A stretch of 64,000 bases of DNA from JBCDGZ01 sp038750655 (GTDB lineage Bacteria; Bacteroidota; Bacteroidia; Chitinophagales; Saprospiraceae), in the NCBI GenBank assembly GCA_038750655.1, contig JBCDGZ010000002.1:62001-126000 (forward strand), read 5' to 3'. Positions 53,245-61,538 of this stretch are shown here, one piece after another (the first letter of the stretch is position 1; every line of letters starts with the position of its first letter). The translations under genes and the position numbers were made by a program. The notes below the pieces were generated by a model. It made no database searches and had not been told where the DNA came from. It saw only the letters and a list, made by a program, of their open reading frames with translations.

Positions 53245-54246
53245 ATGTCTTCTAAAACTTTTTTCTGCATAGACGCCCACACTTGTGGCAATCCCGTCCG
53301 TGTCGTTGCCGGTGGCTGCCCCTTTTTATCGGGGAATAATATGAGCGAGAAGCGTCAATATTTTCTGGAACACTACGACTGGATCCGCAAAGGGCTGATG
53401 TTCGAACCTCGAGGTCACGATATGATGTCGGGCAGTATGCTCTATCCGCCCAGCGATCCAGCCAACGATACTGGTATCTTGTTTATCGAAACCAGTGGTT
53501 GCTTACCGATGTGTGGTCATGGTACGATTGGAACAGTGACCGTGGCCATTGAGCAAGGCTTGGTCCATCCCAAGGTACCCGGGCAGCTGCGTTTAGAAAC
53601 CCCCGCAGGGCTGGTCAAAGTGAGCTATGAACAGCAAGGCCGGAAGGTCAAGTCGGTTAAGCTGACCAATATCCCCTCTTTCCTCGCCGCCGAAAACATT
53701 GAAGTCGACTGCCCCGATCTCGGCCCGCTGACCGTCGACGTCGCCTACGGCGGCAACTACTACGCTATCGTCGATCCTCAGGAAAATTTCCGAGGCCTGC
53801 AGCACCACACCGCTGCCGATCTCATCCGCTGGAGTCCCATTGTCCGAGACCGCATCAATGCCGAACACCATTTTGTCCATCCCGAAGATCCAACCATCAA
53901 GGGCCTAAGCCATCTGCTCTGGGCGGGCGCGCCCATCAGCGAATCGGCCACAGCCCGCAATGCGGTCTTCTACGGCGACAAGGCCATCGACCGCTCGCCC
54001 TGCGGTACGGGGACCTCCGCGCGCATGGCGCAGTGGGCAGCCCAAGGAAAGCTTAAGAAAGGAGATCGCTTTGTGCACGAAAGTATTATCGGCAGCACTT
54101 TTGTCGGGCAGGTGGAAGACCTAACTACTATTGGCGAAAAAACCGCCATCGTTCCCAGCATCCAAGGTTGGGCGCACATCACTGGATTTAATACCATTAT
54201 CATTGACGACGATGATCCCTACGCCAAAGGATTTCAAGTCATTTAA
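53245..54246 (+). CDS. 4-hydroxyproline 2-epimerase (proline racemase family)
   Basis: Interconverts trans-4-hydroxy-L-proline and cis-4-hydroxy-D-proline. Both catalytic cysteines are present: Cys90 in MCGHGTIG and Cys253 in DRSPCGTGTSARMA. That argues for an epimerase and against a trans-3-hydroxyproline dehydratase, in which the second is threonine. I chose the ATG at 53245 (MSSKTFFCIDAHTCGNPVR), giving 333 residues; an in-frame TTG at 53221 adds eight residues before the family's normal start. Located 58 bp after the reductase. Confidence 0.93.
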   Translation: MSSKTFFCIDAHTCGNPVRVVAGGCPFLSGNNMSEKRQYFLEHYDWIRKGLMFEPRGHDMMSGSMLYPPSDPANDTGILFIETSGCLPMCGHGTIGTVTVAIEQGLVHPKVPGQLRLETPAGLVKVSYEQQGRKVKSVKLTNIPSFLAAENIEVDCPDLGPLTVDVAYGGNYYAIVDPQENFRGLQHHTAADLIRWSPIVRDRINAEHHFVHPEDPTIKGLSHLLWAGAPISESATARNAVFYGDKAIDRSPCGTGTSARMAQWAAQGKLKKGDRFVHESIIGSTFVGQVEDLTTIGEKTAIVPSIQGWAHITGFNTIIIDDDDPYAKGFQVI

Positions 54247-54258
54247 ACTACTAAAATT

Positions 54259-55509
54259 ATGGCCCTAAAAGTCAGCATCATCGGTGGCGGTGTAATCGGT
54301 CTGTTCTGTGCGTATTACCTCCAAAAGGCCGGAGCCAGCGTTGAGGTTTTTGATCGGGGAGAGATGAGCGACGGCTGCTCCCACGGCAATGCGGGGATGA
54401 TCGTTCCGAGTCATTTTATTCCGCTGGCAGCACCGGGGATGATGGCCAAGGGCATCCGTTGGATGTTCAATCCGGAGAGTCCTTTCTATGTTCGACCGCG
54501 ACTGAGTCGATCGCTCCTGTCCTGGGGTTGGCAGTTTTACAAGGCGGCAACAAAACAGCGGGTGGCCGAGGCCGCACCAGTGCTACGCGACATCAGTTTG
54601 CTCAGTAAGCAGTTGTATCAGGAGTTGGCTCGGGAAGCGGCCTTCGATTTTGCATTTGAGGAAAAGGGATTGATGATGTTGTACAAAACGGCAAAGGCAG
54701 CCGAGGAGGAACAAGAGGTTGCGCATATGGCCAATCGATTGGGCATTGAGGCGCAGGTGCTTTCTGCCGAAACGGTCAAGGCGATGGAGCCGGAGGTTGC
54801 GCTGGAGGTCAGCGGCGCTGTTTACTATCCGGGCGATGCGCACTTGCATCCGAATTATTTATTGCAGGCATTGAGGAAAAAACTCCAGGCGGCGGGGGTT
54901 ACTTTTCATGCTCAAACGGAGATTCAACATTTGGAGCGGCAGGGGAAAAGGCTGCTGGCTATTTGTAGCCATCGGGGGAAGCATGAGGTGGAGGAAGTGG
55001 TGATTGCGGGTGGAGCCTGGACGCCTCAGCTTGTTCGTCAGTTGGGCTGCTCGCTGCCGCTGCAAGCGGGCAAGGGATACAGCTTTACGGTGGCTTCGCC
55101 CGCTCAGCGTTTGAAATATCCCAGCATTCTTACGGAGGCCAAGATTGCGGTCACGCCGATGGGCAGCCAGCTGCGCTTTGCGGGGACGATGGAAATTGGG
55201 GGGCTGGATGAAAGCGTCAATCCTCGTCGGCTGCGGGGAATTGTAAAATCGATTCCGCATTACTTTCCAGACTTTCCTTTACGGACACCGAAGCGGGAAG
55301 CGGTTTGGAGTGGTTTACGACCTTGCAGCCCAGATGGGAAGCCTTATATTGGTCGGCTGGCGAGTTTTGGGAATGTCAGTATTGCGGGGGGGCATGCGAT
55401 GATGGGCTTGAGTTTAGCGCCGGCGACGGGATTGTTAGTAGCGCAATTGTTAGAGGGGAAAGCCCGGGCGATGCCCTTGCAGGCTTTCTCCCCCAATCGA
55501 TTTGCTTAA
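54259..55509 (+). CDS. FAD-dependent D-hydroxyproline dehydrogenase (DadA-like)
   Basis: Amino-acid oxidase/dehydrogenase of the DAO fold. The FAD dinucleotide site is VSIIGGGVIGLFCAYYLQKAGASVEVFDR, followed by CSHGNAGMIVPSHFIPLAAPG, and the C-terminal flavin motif is GLRPCSPDGKPYIG...GHAMMGLSLAPATG. It should oxidise cis-4-hydroxy-D-proline to Pyr4H2C, handing electrons to the respiratory chain. It is the last gene of the operon, 12 bp after the epimerase. The 54 bp beyond hold no strong terminator before the S74 array on the other strand. Confidence 0.9.
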   Translation: MALKVSIIGGGVIGLFCAYYLQKAGASVEVFDRGEMSDGCSHGNAGMIVPSHFIPLAAPGMMAKGIRWMFNPESPFYVRPRLSRSLLSWGWQFYKAATKQRVAEAAPVLRDISLLSKQLYQELAREAAFDFAFEEKGLMMLYKTAKAAEEEQEVAHMANRLGIEAQVLSAETVKAMEPEVALEVSGAVYYPGDAHLHPNYLLQALRKKLQAAGVTFHAQTEIQHLERQGKRLLAICSHRGKHEVEEVVIAGGAWTPQLVRQLGCSLPLQAGKGYSFTVASPAQRLKYPSILTEAKIAVTPMGSQLRFAGTMEIGGLDESVNPRRLRGIVKSIPHYFPDFPLRTPKREAVWSGLRPCSPDGKPYIGRLASFGNVSIAGGHAMMGLSLAPATGLLVAQLLEGKARAMPLQAFSPNRFA

Positions 55510-55563
55510 GTATGGCTAAAGAAAGGCCTCCGCAGTTGACGAAAGCCTCTCTAAACACACACC

Positions 55564-56679
55564 TTATTTGATGATCATTTTCTGACGAGCCAGGTTCTTA
55601 CCATTCACTTCAATGGTATAGAAATAAACGCCACCGCTGAGGTTGCCAGCATTGTAGTCTACCATGCCTTGTCCACTTTCGATGCGAACTCTTTCCAGCT
55701 CAACACCTCTTACATCATAGATTACCATATCCGCATTGGTCATATCCATTGGAATGTCGTATTCGATAGTTGTCAAACCATTTACTGGATTTGGACGATT
55801 CTGGCGCAGGCTTACTGCACTATTAGTGGGTTGTGTTCCAGTCAACTGGTTCACCATATTTTCCAAACGAGCGATGCGATCTTCCAAGTCCGTGATTTGA
55901 TCTTCTTGATAGCGGATAGTTTCGTCCTGCTGCTTAACAGCTTCGGTCAAAACTGGGATGATCATATCGTAGTTCATAGCGATGTAGTCTGCCAATTCTC
56001 CTTCAGCGTCATAAACGTTCTGAGTAGCCTCGGGCATTACTTCCTGAACTTCCTGAGCGATGAAACCATACTGAAGACCTTTGTTCAAGTTCAATTCTGG
56101 ACGCTCATCCGTGCGGTACTCATAAGTTACCCCTCTGATTTCACTCAGAATCTCCATTGGGTTTTGTACCAACTGAATGTTGCGCTTCAGATTCTTGTCA
56201 GAAGGTGCCCAAGTACCACCAGAGGCAAAGGCAGAACCGAAAACTTGATAGACGACATTTGTAGCACCACCACCAGTTACGCTATCAAAGTACCATGCCA
56301 GTGTTTTACCACAAGCAGAATCGAAGCTACTACCAGTACCACTACCTGAGGAGTTCTGCTGCTTAATGAGGAATGGACGAGGACATTCGAACGCAAGTGT
56401 TGGAACGGCAAAGGTAGCACTGAGTGGCTCCATACCTAAGTTGACATTCAGGACATCGGTAAATTGTGAACGGAAACCATACAGATCACAGCCCGATGGT
56501 GCGGGGCCAGGAACACCACCAGATTCTCCAAGAGCGACGAATTTCCCGGTTGGATTAAAAGGACCAGTAGGAGGGAAAATACCCAAGTTGTTAGTAGAGA
56601 TAAGTTGAGCATTGGCCGCTAGGCTCATCATAATAACGCCAAGAAATGTAAGTAAAAGTGTTCTGAATTGAATTCTCAT
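55564..56679 (-). CDS. S74-T9SS array gene 1 (371 aa)
   Basis: Signal peptide MRIQFRTLLLTFLGVIMMSLAANA; N-terminal domain (about 25-150) opening STNNLGIFPPTGPFNP; Peptidase S74/endosialidase-chaperone domain (about 160-250) beginning at PSDKNLKRNI and containing YGFIAQEVQEVMPEATQ; a short coiled coil (QEDQITDLEDRIARLENMV); and a T9SS sorting domain (QNRPNPVNGLTTIEYDI to YFYTIEVNGKNLARQKMIIK). S74 domains assist trimerisation of phage tail spikes, then cut themselves off before the conserved serine. It is the most diverged complete copy, with extra cysteines in FECPRP and DSACGK. An in-frame ATG at 56730 lies inside an upstream inverted repeat and was rejected. Confidence 0.88.
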   Translation of the reverse strand: MRIQFRTLLLTFLGVIMMSLAANAQLISTNNLGIFPPTGPFNPTGKFVALGESGGVPGPAPSGCDLYGFRSQFTDVLNVNLGMEPLSATFAVPTLAFECPRPFLIKQQNSSGSGTGSSFDSACGKTLAWYFDSVTGGGATNVVYQVFGSAFASGGTWAPSDKNLKRNIQLVQNPMEILSEIRGVTYEYRTDERPELNLNKGLQYGFIAQEVQEVMPEATQNVYDAEGELADYIAMNYDMIIPVLTEAVKQQDETIRYQEDQITDLEDRIARLENMVNQLTGTQPTNSAVSLRQNRPNPVNGLTTIEYDIPMDMTNADMVIYDVRGVELERVRIESGQGMVDYNAGNLSGGVYFYTIEVNGKNLARQKMIIK

Positions 56680-56719
56680 TTTAAAAGGTTTTAAGATTAA
56701 AAAATAGAGGTCTAACCCA

Positions 56720-56741
56720 TCAAAGTGCACAGGCGCTTTGA
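56720..56741 (-). promoter_or_regulatory. Upstream inverted repeat of array gene 1
   Basis: Arms TCAAAGTGC and GCGCTTTGA around ACAG (8 of 9 pairs, the remaining one a G-T type). Equivalent dyads occur before genes 2-5. Confidence 0.55.
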
Positions 56742-56744
56742 CAG

Positions 56745-56752
56745 CAAAAATA
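56745..56752 (-). promoter_or_regulatory. Candidate -7 box of array gene 1 (TATTTTTG)
   Basis: TATTTTTG matches TAnnTTTG on the minus strand. A TTTAC 19 bp upstream, inside the palindrome at 56759-56779, sits at the -33 position. Other copies have looser versions such as TATTGCTTT or TATTCTTTG. Confidence 0.45.
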
Positions 56753-56758
56753 TATCAG

Positions 56759-56779
56759 GCCTTACCCGGGTGTAAAGGC
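56759..56779. promoter_or_regulatory. Conserved palindrome, copy 1
   Basis: GCCTT + ACCCGGGT + three bases + AAGGC, 80 bp before the ATG at 56679. Gene 1 alone has an additional downstream half-site (TGTAAAGGCT, 56786-56795). Confidence 0.65.
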
Positions 56780-57002
56780 TATAGATGTAAAGGCTTACTG
56801 TTTAATTGTTCGTAGAAAGGTAAAATAAAGATGGACAATACAGCTGCAAAGTGAACTTGCAGTGCTAGTTGAAAGACGTGATAAAGGTAAATCTGAAAAT
56901 TAGAATCGAAGAGTTAGTACTGTTCCTGAAGTGAGATTCAATTTACAAATAAAATCCATTGATGCCAAGTTTTTTCTTGTTTTTAAACGATAATTTTTTT
57001 TG

Positions 57003-57042
57003 ATAAAAAAAATGGAATCTCCAAAAGCTTCCAGAGATTCCA
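57003..57042 (-). terminator. Terminator of array gene 2
   Basis: Stem TGGAATCTC/GAGATTCCA with a 12-nt loop, followed on the minus strand by eight T residues, 56 bp after the stop of gene 2. Confidence 0.85.
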
Positions 57043-57097
57043 TCTGAAGGACAGCGCAACAACTATCCGTTTATTTTATAACAGTAACTAACATTCG

Positions 57098-58240
57098 TTA
57101 CTTGATGATCATTTTTTGGCGAGCGACATTTTGTCCATTTACCTCAATGCTGTAGAAGTAAACACCACCGCTCAAATTGCTAGCATCAAAGTCTACACTA
57201 CCTTGTCCGGCCGCTACATTGACTCTTTGCAACTCCACTCCTCTTACATCATAAACCACGAGATCAGCGTTGTTCATATCTTGAGGAATATTGTATTCGA
57301 TAGTCGTTACACCATTGAAAGGATTGGGACGGTTTTGACGAAGGTCTACACTAGAGGCCGCCGGCTTCGTACCGAGTACCAAAGCTTCCAAGCGCGCCAA
57401 GCGATCTTTCAATGACTCGATCTCATTGGCTTGCTCGTTGATCTGTTCGGCCTGCTCATTGATTACCTCTTCTTGGTATTTGATGGTCTCATCCTGACCT
57501 TTTACAGCTTCGGTAATTACCGGAATGATCATGTCATAATTCATAGAAATATAATCATCGATTTCACCTTTGGCATTGAACACATTTTGAGTAGCTTCTG
57601 GCATTACCTTTTCCACATCCTGTGCAATGAATCCGTATTGACGGCCTTCGTTCAGGTTCAACTCTGGACGCTCCTCTGTGCGGTACTCATAAGTTACGCC
57701 TTCAAGTTCTTGCAGAATTTCCATGGCATTACTAACGGGCTGAATATCGCGCTTCAGGTTTTTATCGGATGGTACCCAAATACCACCGGAGGCAAAAGCA
57801 GAACCAAAAACTTGATACACTACATTGGTCTGCCCACCGATTGTACTGCTGTCGAAATACCAACCTAAGATTTTACCGCACCCGGTGATAAATCCGTTTC
57901 CATTACCCGTTGCATTTTGGGCTTGAATGATTAGAGGCGTACCTGCTCCTTCAAAAGAGAGCGTTGGGATTTGACGGCCAAAAAAGTCTTGCATGCCGAG
58001 GTTAACTGCCGTCGAGCTGTCGGTCTGTGCACGAAAGCCATATAGGTCACAACCATTGGCAGTCGGTCCGGGGACGCCACCAGACTCCCCAATCGCCGTA
58101 AATTTTCCATTAGGGTTGAACGGTCCAGTAGGAGGAAAAATACCAAAACTATTAGAAGGAGAGACTTGTGCCTGGGCCGTAAAGCTTAGTGCTACGAGAC
58201 TCAGTACAGTAAACAATGATGTTTTAAAATTGAATTTCAT
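57098..58240 (-). CDS. S74-T9SS array gene 2 (380 aa)
   Basis: Signal peptide to about residue 25 (SFTAQAQ); N-terminal domain with Cys64 (ANGCDLYGFRAQ) and Cys121 (ITGCGKILGWYFD); S74 domain from Ser158-Asp159 (PSDKNLKRDIQ) to about 245; a coiled coil (about 250-287) containing a duplicated seven-residue unit (INEQAEQ then INEQANE); and a T9SS domain (about 300-380). It pairs closely with gene 3, from which it differs mainly by that extra heptad and by the short variable segment DSSTAVNLGMQDFFGRQ. It has its own upstream palindrome and terminator, so it is expressed separately. Confidence 0.9.
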   Translation of the reverse strand: MKFNFKTSLFTVLSLVALSFTAQAQVSPSNSFGIFPPTGPFNPNGKFTAIGESGGVPGPTANGCDLYGFRAQTDSSTAVNLGMQDFFGRQIPTLSFEGAGTPLIIQAQNATGNGNGFITGCGKILGWYFDSSTIGGQTNVVYQVFGSAFASGGIWVPSDKNLKRDIQPVSNAMEILQELEGVTYEYRTEERPELNLNEGRQYGFIAQDVEKVMPEATQNVFNAKGEIDDYISMNYDMIIPVITEAVKGQDETIKYQEEVINEQAEQINEQANEIESLKDRLARLEALVLGTKPAASSVDLRQNRPNPFNGVTTIEYNIPQDMNNADLVVYDVRGVELQRVNVAAGQGSVDFDASNLSGGVYFYSIEVNGQNVARQKMIIK

Positions 58241-58282
58241 GTTTCAAAAGGTTTTTTAAATTAACAAATACATGGCTGGTTC

Positions 58283-58306
58283 TTCAAAGTGCTCTTGCAC
58301 TTTGAA
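58283..58306 (-). promoter_or_regulatory. Upstream inverted repeat of array gene 2
   Basis: Perfect 10-bp arms TTCAAAGTGC/GCACTTTGAA with loop TCTT, between the palindrome and the ATG at 58240. Confidence 0.65.
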
Positions 58307-58322
58307 AGCAATACAGAATTGG

Positions 58323-58343
58323 GCCTTAACTAGATGTAAAGGC
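58323..58343. promoter_or_regulatory. Conserved palindrome, copy 2
   Basis: GCCTT and GTAAAGGC arms as in copy 1, but the centre is AACTAGAT (CTAG instead of CCCGGG), so both halves have changed together. It is 83 bp before the ATG. Confidence 0.6.
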
Positions 58344-58457
58344 TATAGCATAACGTATTTTCGAGCACGCTCTCTTAGATGGAACTCTTGGAAAAATCCA
58401 AGGGCTCCATCGCAGAAAGGTTGATAGCTGCTGCCATCAAAACAGAAGTGGTGTTTA

Positions 58458-59576
58458 TTATTTGATGACCATTTTTTGGCGAGCTACATTTTGTCCATTG
58501 ACTTCTATGCTATAGAAATAGATGCCACCGCTTAAATTGCTAGCATCAAAATCAACAGTGCCGTTGCCGACTGCTACATTGACGCGCTGCAGCTCTACTC
58601 CGCGCACATCGTAAATAACGAGATCAGCGTTGTTCATATCCTGAGGAATGTTGTATTCGATAGTCGTTACCCCATTGAAAGGATTAGGACGATTCTGACG
58701 AAGGTCTACTCTAGAAGCCGCAGGCTTAGTGCCAAGTACCAAAGCTTCCAAGCGCGCCAAGCGATCTTTCAGAGATTCGATTTCCTCGGTCTGCTCATTG
58801 ATAACTTCTTCCTGATACTTGATCGTCTCGTCTTGTTCTTTGACGGCTTCGGTGAGTACGGGAATGATCATGTCATAATTCATAGAAATATAATCATCAA
58901 CTTCACCTCGTGCGTTGAACACATTCTGGGTAGCCTCTGGCATTACCTTTTCTACGTCCTGTGCGATGAAACCATATTGACGACCTTTGTTCAAGTTCAA
59001 CTCTGGACGCTCATCTGTACGGTACTCATAAGTTACGCCTTCGAGTTCTTGCAGGATTTCCATGGCATTACTTACCGGCTGAATGTTACGCTTCAGATTT
59101 TTATCAGATGGTGCCCATACACCACCAGAGGCAAAAGCAGAACCGAAAACTTGATAGACGACATTGGTCTGTCCGCCAGCCGTATTGCTATCGAAATACA
59201 AGCCTAAGATTTTACCGCAACCATTGACAAATCCGTTTCCATTTCCTGTTGCGTTTTGAGATTGAATAATCAACGGAAGGCTAGGACTTTCAAAAGACAG
59301 TGTTGGTATCTCAAGACCAACAAAGGTCTGTACGCCGAGGTTCACCGCAACATTAGGAGCGAACTGCGCGCGAAAACCATAGAGGTCACAGCCATTGGCA
59401 GTTGGGCCAGGAACGCCACCAGATTCACCGATTGCGGTAAACTTTCCGTTAGGGTTGAACGGCCCCGGAGGAGGAAAGATGCCAAAACTATTAGAAGGAG
59501 ATACTTGCGCCTGGGCAGCAAAACTTAGTGCTACGAGACTCAGTATGGTAAATAATGTTCTAAAATTGAATTTCAT
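58458..59576 (-). CDS. S74-T9SS array gene 3 (372 aa)
   Basis: Same domain order as gene 2, with the shortest coiled coil of the gene 2-5 group (INEQTEEIESLKDRLARLEALVLG, one heptad fewer). The variable segment reads FAPNVAVNLGVQTFVGLEIPTLSFESPSLP. The S74 start PSDKNLKRNIQ and chaperone core YGFIAQDVEKVMPEATQ are intact, as is the C-terminal ARQKMVIK. Its 3' flank (58380-58457) is homologous to that of gene 4 (59882-59961), a sign of duplication with flanking DNA. The weak stem at about 58379-58408 lacks a T-run. Confidence 0.9.
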   Translation of the reverse strand: MKFNFRTLFTILSLVALSFAAQAQVSPSNSFGIFPPPGPFNPNGKFTAIGESGGVPGPTANGCDLYGFRAQFAPNVAVNLGVQTFVGLEIPTLSFESPSLPLIIQSQNATGNGNGFVNGCGKILGLYFDSNTAGGQTNVVYQVFGSAFASGGVWAPSDKNLKRNIQPVSNAMEILQELEGVTYEYRTDERPELNLNKGRQYGFIAQDVEKVMPEATQNVFNARGEVDDYISMNYDMIIPVLTEAVKEQDETIKYQEEVINEQTEEIESLKDRLARLEALVLGTKPAASRVDLRQNRPNPFNGVTTIEYNIPQDMNNADLVIYDVRGVELQRVNVAVGNGTVDFDASNLSGGIYFYSIEVNGQNVARQKMVIK

Positions 59577-59617
59577 GTTTCAAAAGGTTTTTTAAATTAA
59601 TAAATACATGGTTAGTC

Positions 59618-59643
59618 TTTCAAAGTGCAAAAGCAACTTGAAA
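59618..59643 (-). promoter_or_regulatory. Upstream inverted repeat of array gene 3
   Basis: Arms TTTCAAAGTGC/GCAACTTGAAA around AAAA, 9 of 11 positions paired; the most degraded of the set. Confidence 0.5.
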
Positions 59644-59658
59644 GCAATACAGAATGAG

Positions 59659-59679
59659 ACCTTACCCGGGTGTAAAGGC
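59659..59679. promoter_or_regulatory. Conserved palindrome, copy 3
   Basis: ACCTT + ACCCGGGT + GTA + AAGGC, 83 bp before the ATG at 59576; identical to copy 1 except for the first base. Confidence 0.65.
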
Positions 59680-59884
59680 TATAAATTAAACTTATCTTTT
59701 TTTGCTATTTAGATTGGGTTTAGGAAAGGATAACGGGTCCGTAAGCACGTCCGCTTAGTGTAAAGAATGGAGGTTAATAATTGATTTGATAAGTGAAGTT
59801 GAAATGTTAGTACTTTTCCTGAAGATATTTAAATCTACAACTATTTTCCTTTGATTCAAAATTTTTTCTCGTTTAAAATAAAAA

Positions 59885-59913
59885 TGGAACCCCTGGAGAA
59901 ATCCAAAGGTCCC
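59885..59913 (-). terminator. Terminator-like stem after array gene 4
   Basis: Imperfect stem (TGGAACC..CTGGA with TCCA..AGGTCCCA), followed on the minus strand by a T-rich run, about 49 bp past the stop of gene 4. Confidence 0.55.
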
Positions 59914-59961
59914 ATCGCAGAAAGGCTGATAGCTGCCGCCATCAAACCAAAGTGGTGTTTG

Positions 59962-61125
59962 TTATTTGATCACCATTTTTTGGCGAGCTACATTTTCGCC
60001 GTTCACTTCTATGCTGTAGAAATAGATGCCACCGCTTAAGTTGCCAGTATCAAAATCAACACTGCCATTGCCTACCGCTACATTGACCCGCCGCAGCTCC
60101 ACTCCTCTCACATCATAAACAACAAGATCAGCGTTGTTCATATCTTGAGGAATGTTGTATTCGATAGTCGTCATTCCATTAGCTGGATTGGGGCGGTTTT
60201 GGCGAAGCTCTACTCTGGAAGAAGCTGGCTGATTACCAAGTAATAATTTTTCTAGACGTGCAACGCGATCTTTCAAGGGGTCAATCTCATCTCTTTCCAT
60301 CCGTGTGATGCGATCTTTCAAAGACTCGATTTCCTCCGCCTGCTCATTAATAACTTCTTCTTGGTACTTGATCGTCTCGTCCTGTTCTTTAACGGCTTCC
60401 GTAATCACCGGAATAATCATGTCATAATTCATAGCGATGTAATCGTCCATTTCCCCCTCTTCATTGACCACACCCTGTGTAGCTTCCGGCATTACCTTTT
60501 GCACATCCTGAGCGATGAAACCATATTGGCGGCCTTCATTGAGGTTCAACTCGGGGCGCTCATCCGTACGGTACTCATAAGTAACACCTTCGATTTCTTG
60601 TAGGATTTCCATGGCATTACTAACTGGCTGAATATTGCGCTTCAGATTTTTATCGGATGGTGCCCAAACGCCACCAGAAGCAAAGGCAGAGCCAAAAACA
60701 AAGTAGACAACATTACTTGCTCCTCCGGCAGCTTGGCTATCGAAATACAAGGCTAACGTTTTTCCACATCCGGTGACTGGTCCACCACCGAGGCCGAAGG
60801 CATTCTGCTGTTGAATCAACATAGGGACCCGGCTCTCAAAAGATAAGGTTGGCGTTCTTCTTCCACTGTTAAATTGTATTCCCAAATTTATCGCGTCTGT
60901 AGCAGAGGTTTGTGCACGAAATCCATACAGGTCGCAGCCGTTGGCCGTGGGGCCAGGTACACCACCAGATTCGCCAATGGCAGTGAATTGCCCGGCAGGG
61001 TTAAAAGTGGTACCGGGAGGAAAAATACCTAAGCTGTTAGAAGGACTTAGTTGAGCATTGGCGGTGAAGCTAAGCATGACCATACTTAGTACGGTAAACA
61101 AGAAAGTTTTAAAAGTTAATTTCAT
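59962..61125 (-). CDS. S74-T9SS array gene 4 (387 aa)
   Basis: Signal peptide ending SFTANAQ, N-terminal domain with ANGCDLYGFRAQ and VTGCGKTLALYFD, S74 domain from PSDKNLKRNIQ, and the longer coiled coil INEQAEEIESLKDRITRMERDEIDPLKDRVARLEKLLLG, which contains two related DRxxRxE units. It is nearly identical to gene 5 in the N-terminal domain (FNSGRRTPTLSFES, QQQNAFGLGGGPVTGCGK) and shares its upstream region. The T9SS domain ends GENVARQKMVIK. Confidence 0.9.
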   Translation of the reverse strand: MKLTFKTFLFTVLSMVMLSFTANAQLSPSNSLGIFPPGTTFNPAGQFTAIGESGGVPGPTANGCDLYGFRAQTSATDAINLGIQFNSGRRTPTLSFESRVPMLIQQQNAFGLGGGPVTGCGKTLALYFDSQAAGGASNVVYFVFGSAFASGGVWAPSDKNLKRNIQPVSNAMEILQEIEGVTYEYRTDERPELNLNEGRQYGFIAQDVQKVMPEATQGVVNEEGEMDDYIAMNYDMIIPVITEAVKEQDETIKYQEEVINEQAEEIESLKDRITRMERDEIDPLKDRVARLEKLLLGNQPASSRVELRQNRPNPANGMTTIEYNIPQDMNNADLVVYDVRGVELRRVNVAVGNGSVDFDTGNLSGGIYFYSIEVNGENVARQKMVIK

Positions 61126-61164
61126 TTTCTAAAAGGTTTTATAGATTAAAAAATAGCTGTCCTG

Positions 61165-61195
61165 TTCTTTGACTTACCGATTGTAAACCAAAGAA
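61165..61195 (-). promoter_or_regulatory. Upstream inverted repeat of array gene 4
   Basis: Arms TTCTTTGacTTAC and GTAAacCAAAGAA around CGATT; the lower-case AC/AC bases are a symmetric internal mismatch. Confidence 0.6.
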
Positions 61196-61207
61196 AATAG
61201 TAGTGCA

Positions 61208-61229
61208 GCCTTATCCCGGGAATAAAGGC
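61208..61229. promoter_or_regulatory. Conserved palindrome, copy 4
   Basis: GCCTTA + TCCCGGGA + ATAAAGGC, 83 bp before the ATG at 61125. Relative to copies 1 and 3 the outer central pair is T/A in place of A/T. Confidence 0.7.
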
Positions 61230-61482
61230 AATACGTATTTAGGGCATAGGCCGGGCAGGGCCTACGGCGTCCAATATCTTAAATTGTATCTATTACTATC
61301 AGAGAAGGATTAACAAGGATGTTGTTGGGTAATTTTGAATTGACCTTTGGATAGTTATTGTGGTTGAGCAATAATTTGTAAAGAGAGTGAGAATTACTTT
61401 TACTTACGAAGTGTATTTCAATGTACAAAAAAAATACTGTCTATGCAATAGATCTTTTGGGGGTGAAAAAATCTTTTCAAAA

Positions 61483-61515
61483 AGTGGAAATCCAACTGCT
61501 CGTTGAAATTCCACT
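61483..61515 (-). terminator. Terminator-like stem after array gene 5
   Basis: Stem AGTGGAA..CAAC/GTTG..TTCCACT around TGCTC, with TTTT following on the minus strand, about 24 bp past the stop of gene 5. An equivalent lies at 63064-63096. Confidence 0.7.
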
Positions 61516-61538
61516 CTAAAGAGGCTAGACGAGTTGTG

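Larger units (their letters stand above)
56680..57097. other. Intergenic region between array genes 1 and 2
   Basis: 418 bp without a gene. It holds the gene 1 control region (inverted repeat 56720-56741, candidate -7 box 56745-56752, palindrome 56759-56779 and an extra TGTAAAGGCT half-site at 56786-56795) and the gene 2 terminator at 57003-57042. The middle, about 56800-57000, shows nothing else. Confidence 0.55.
59577..59961. other. Intergenic region between array genes 3 and 4
   Basis: 385 bp without a gene. It holds the gene 3 dyads (59618-59643 and 59659-59679) and the gene 4 terminator-like stem (59885-59913). About 59700-59870 shows nothing I can name. Confidence 0.5.
61126..61538. 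repeat. Intergenic repeat unit A (between array genes 4 and 5)
   Basis: About 413 bp that align nearly end to end with 62703-63121. Shared blocks include the control dyads, GGCCTACGGC (61259-61268), TTAAATTGTATCTATTACTAT (about 61281-61301, given here as position only) and GAATTGACC/GAATTTACC regions. It carries the gene 4 control sites at one end and the gene 5 terminator at the other. Confidence 0.75.
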
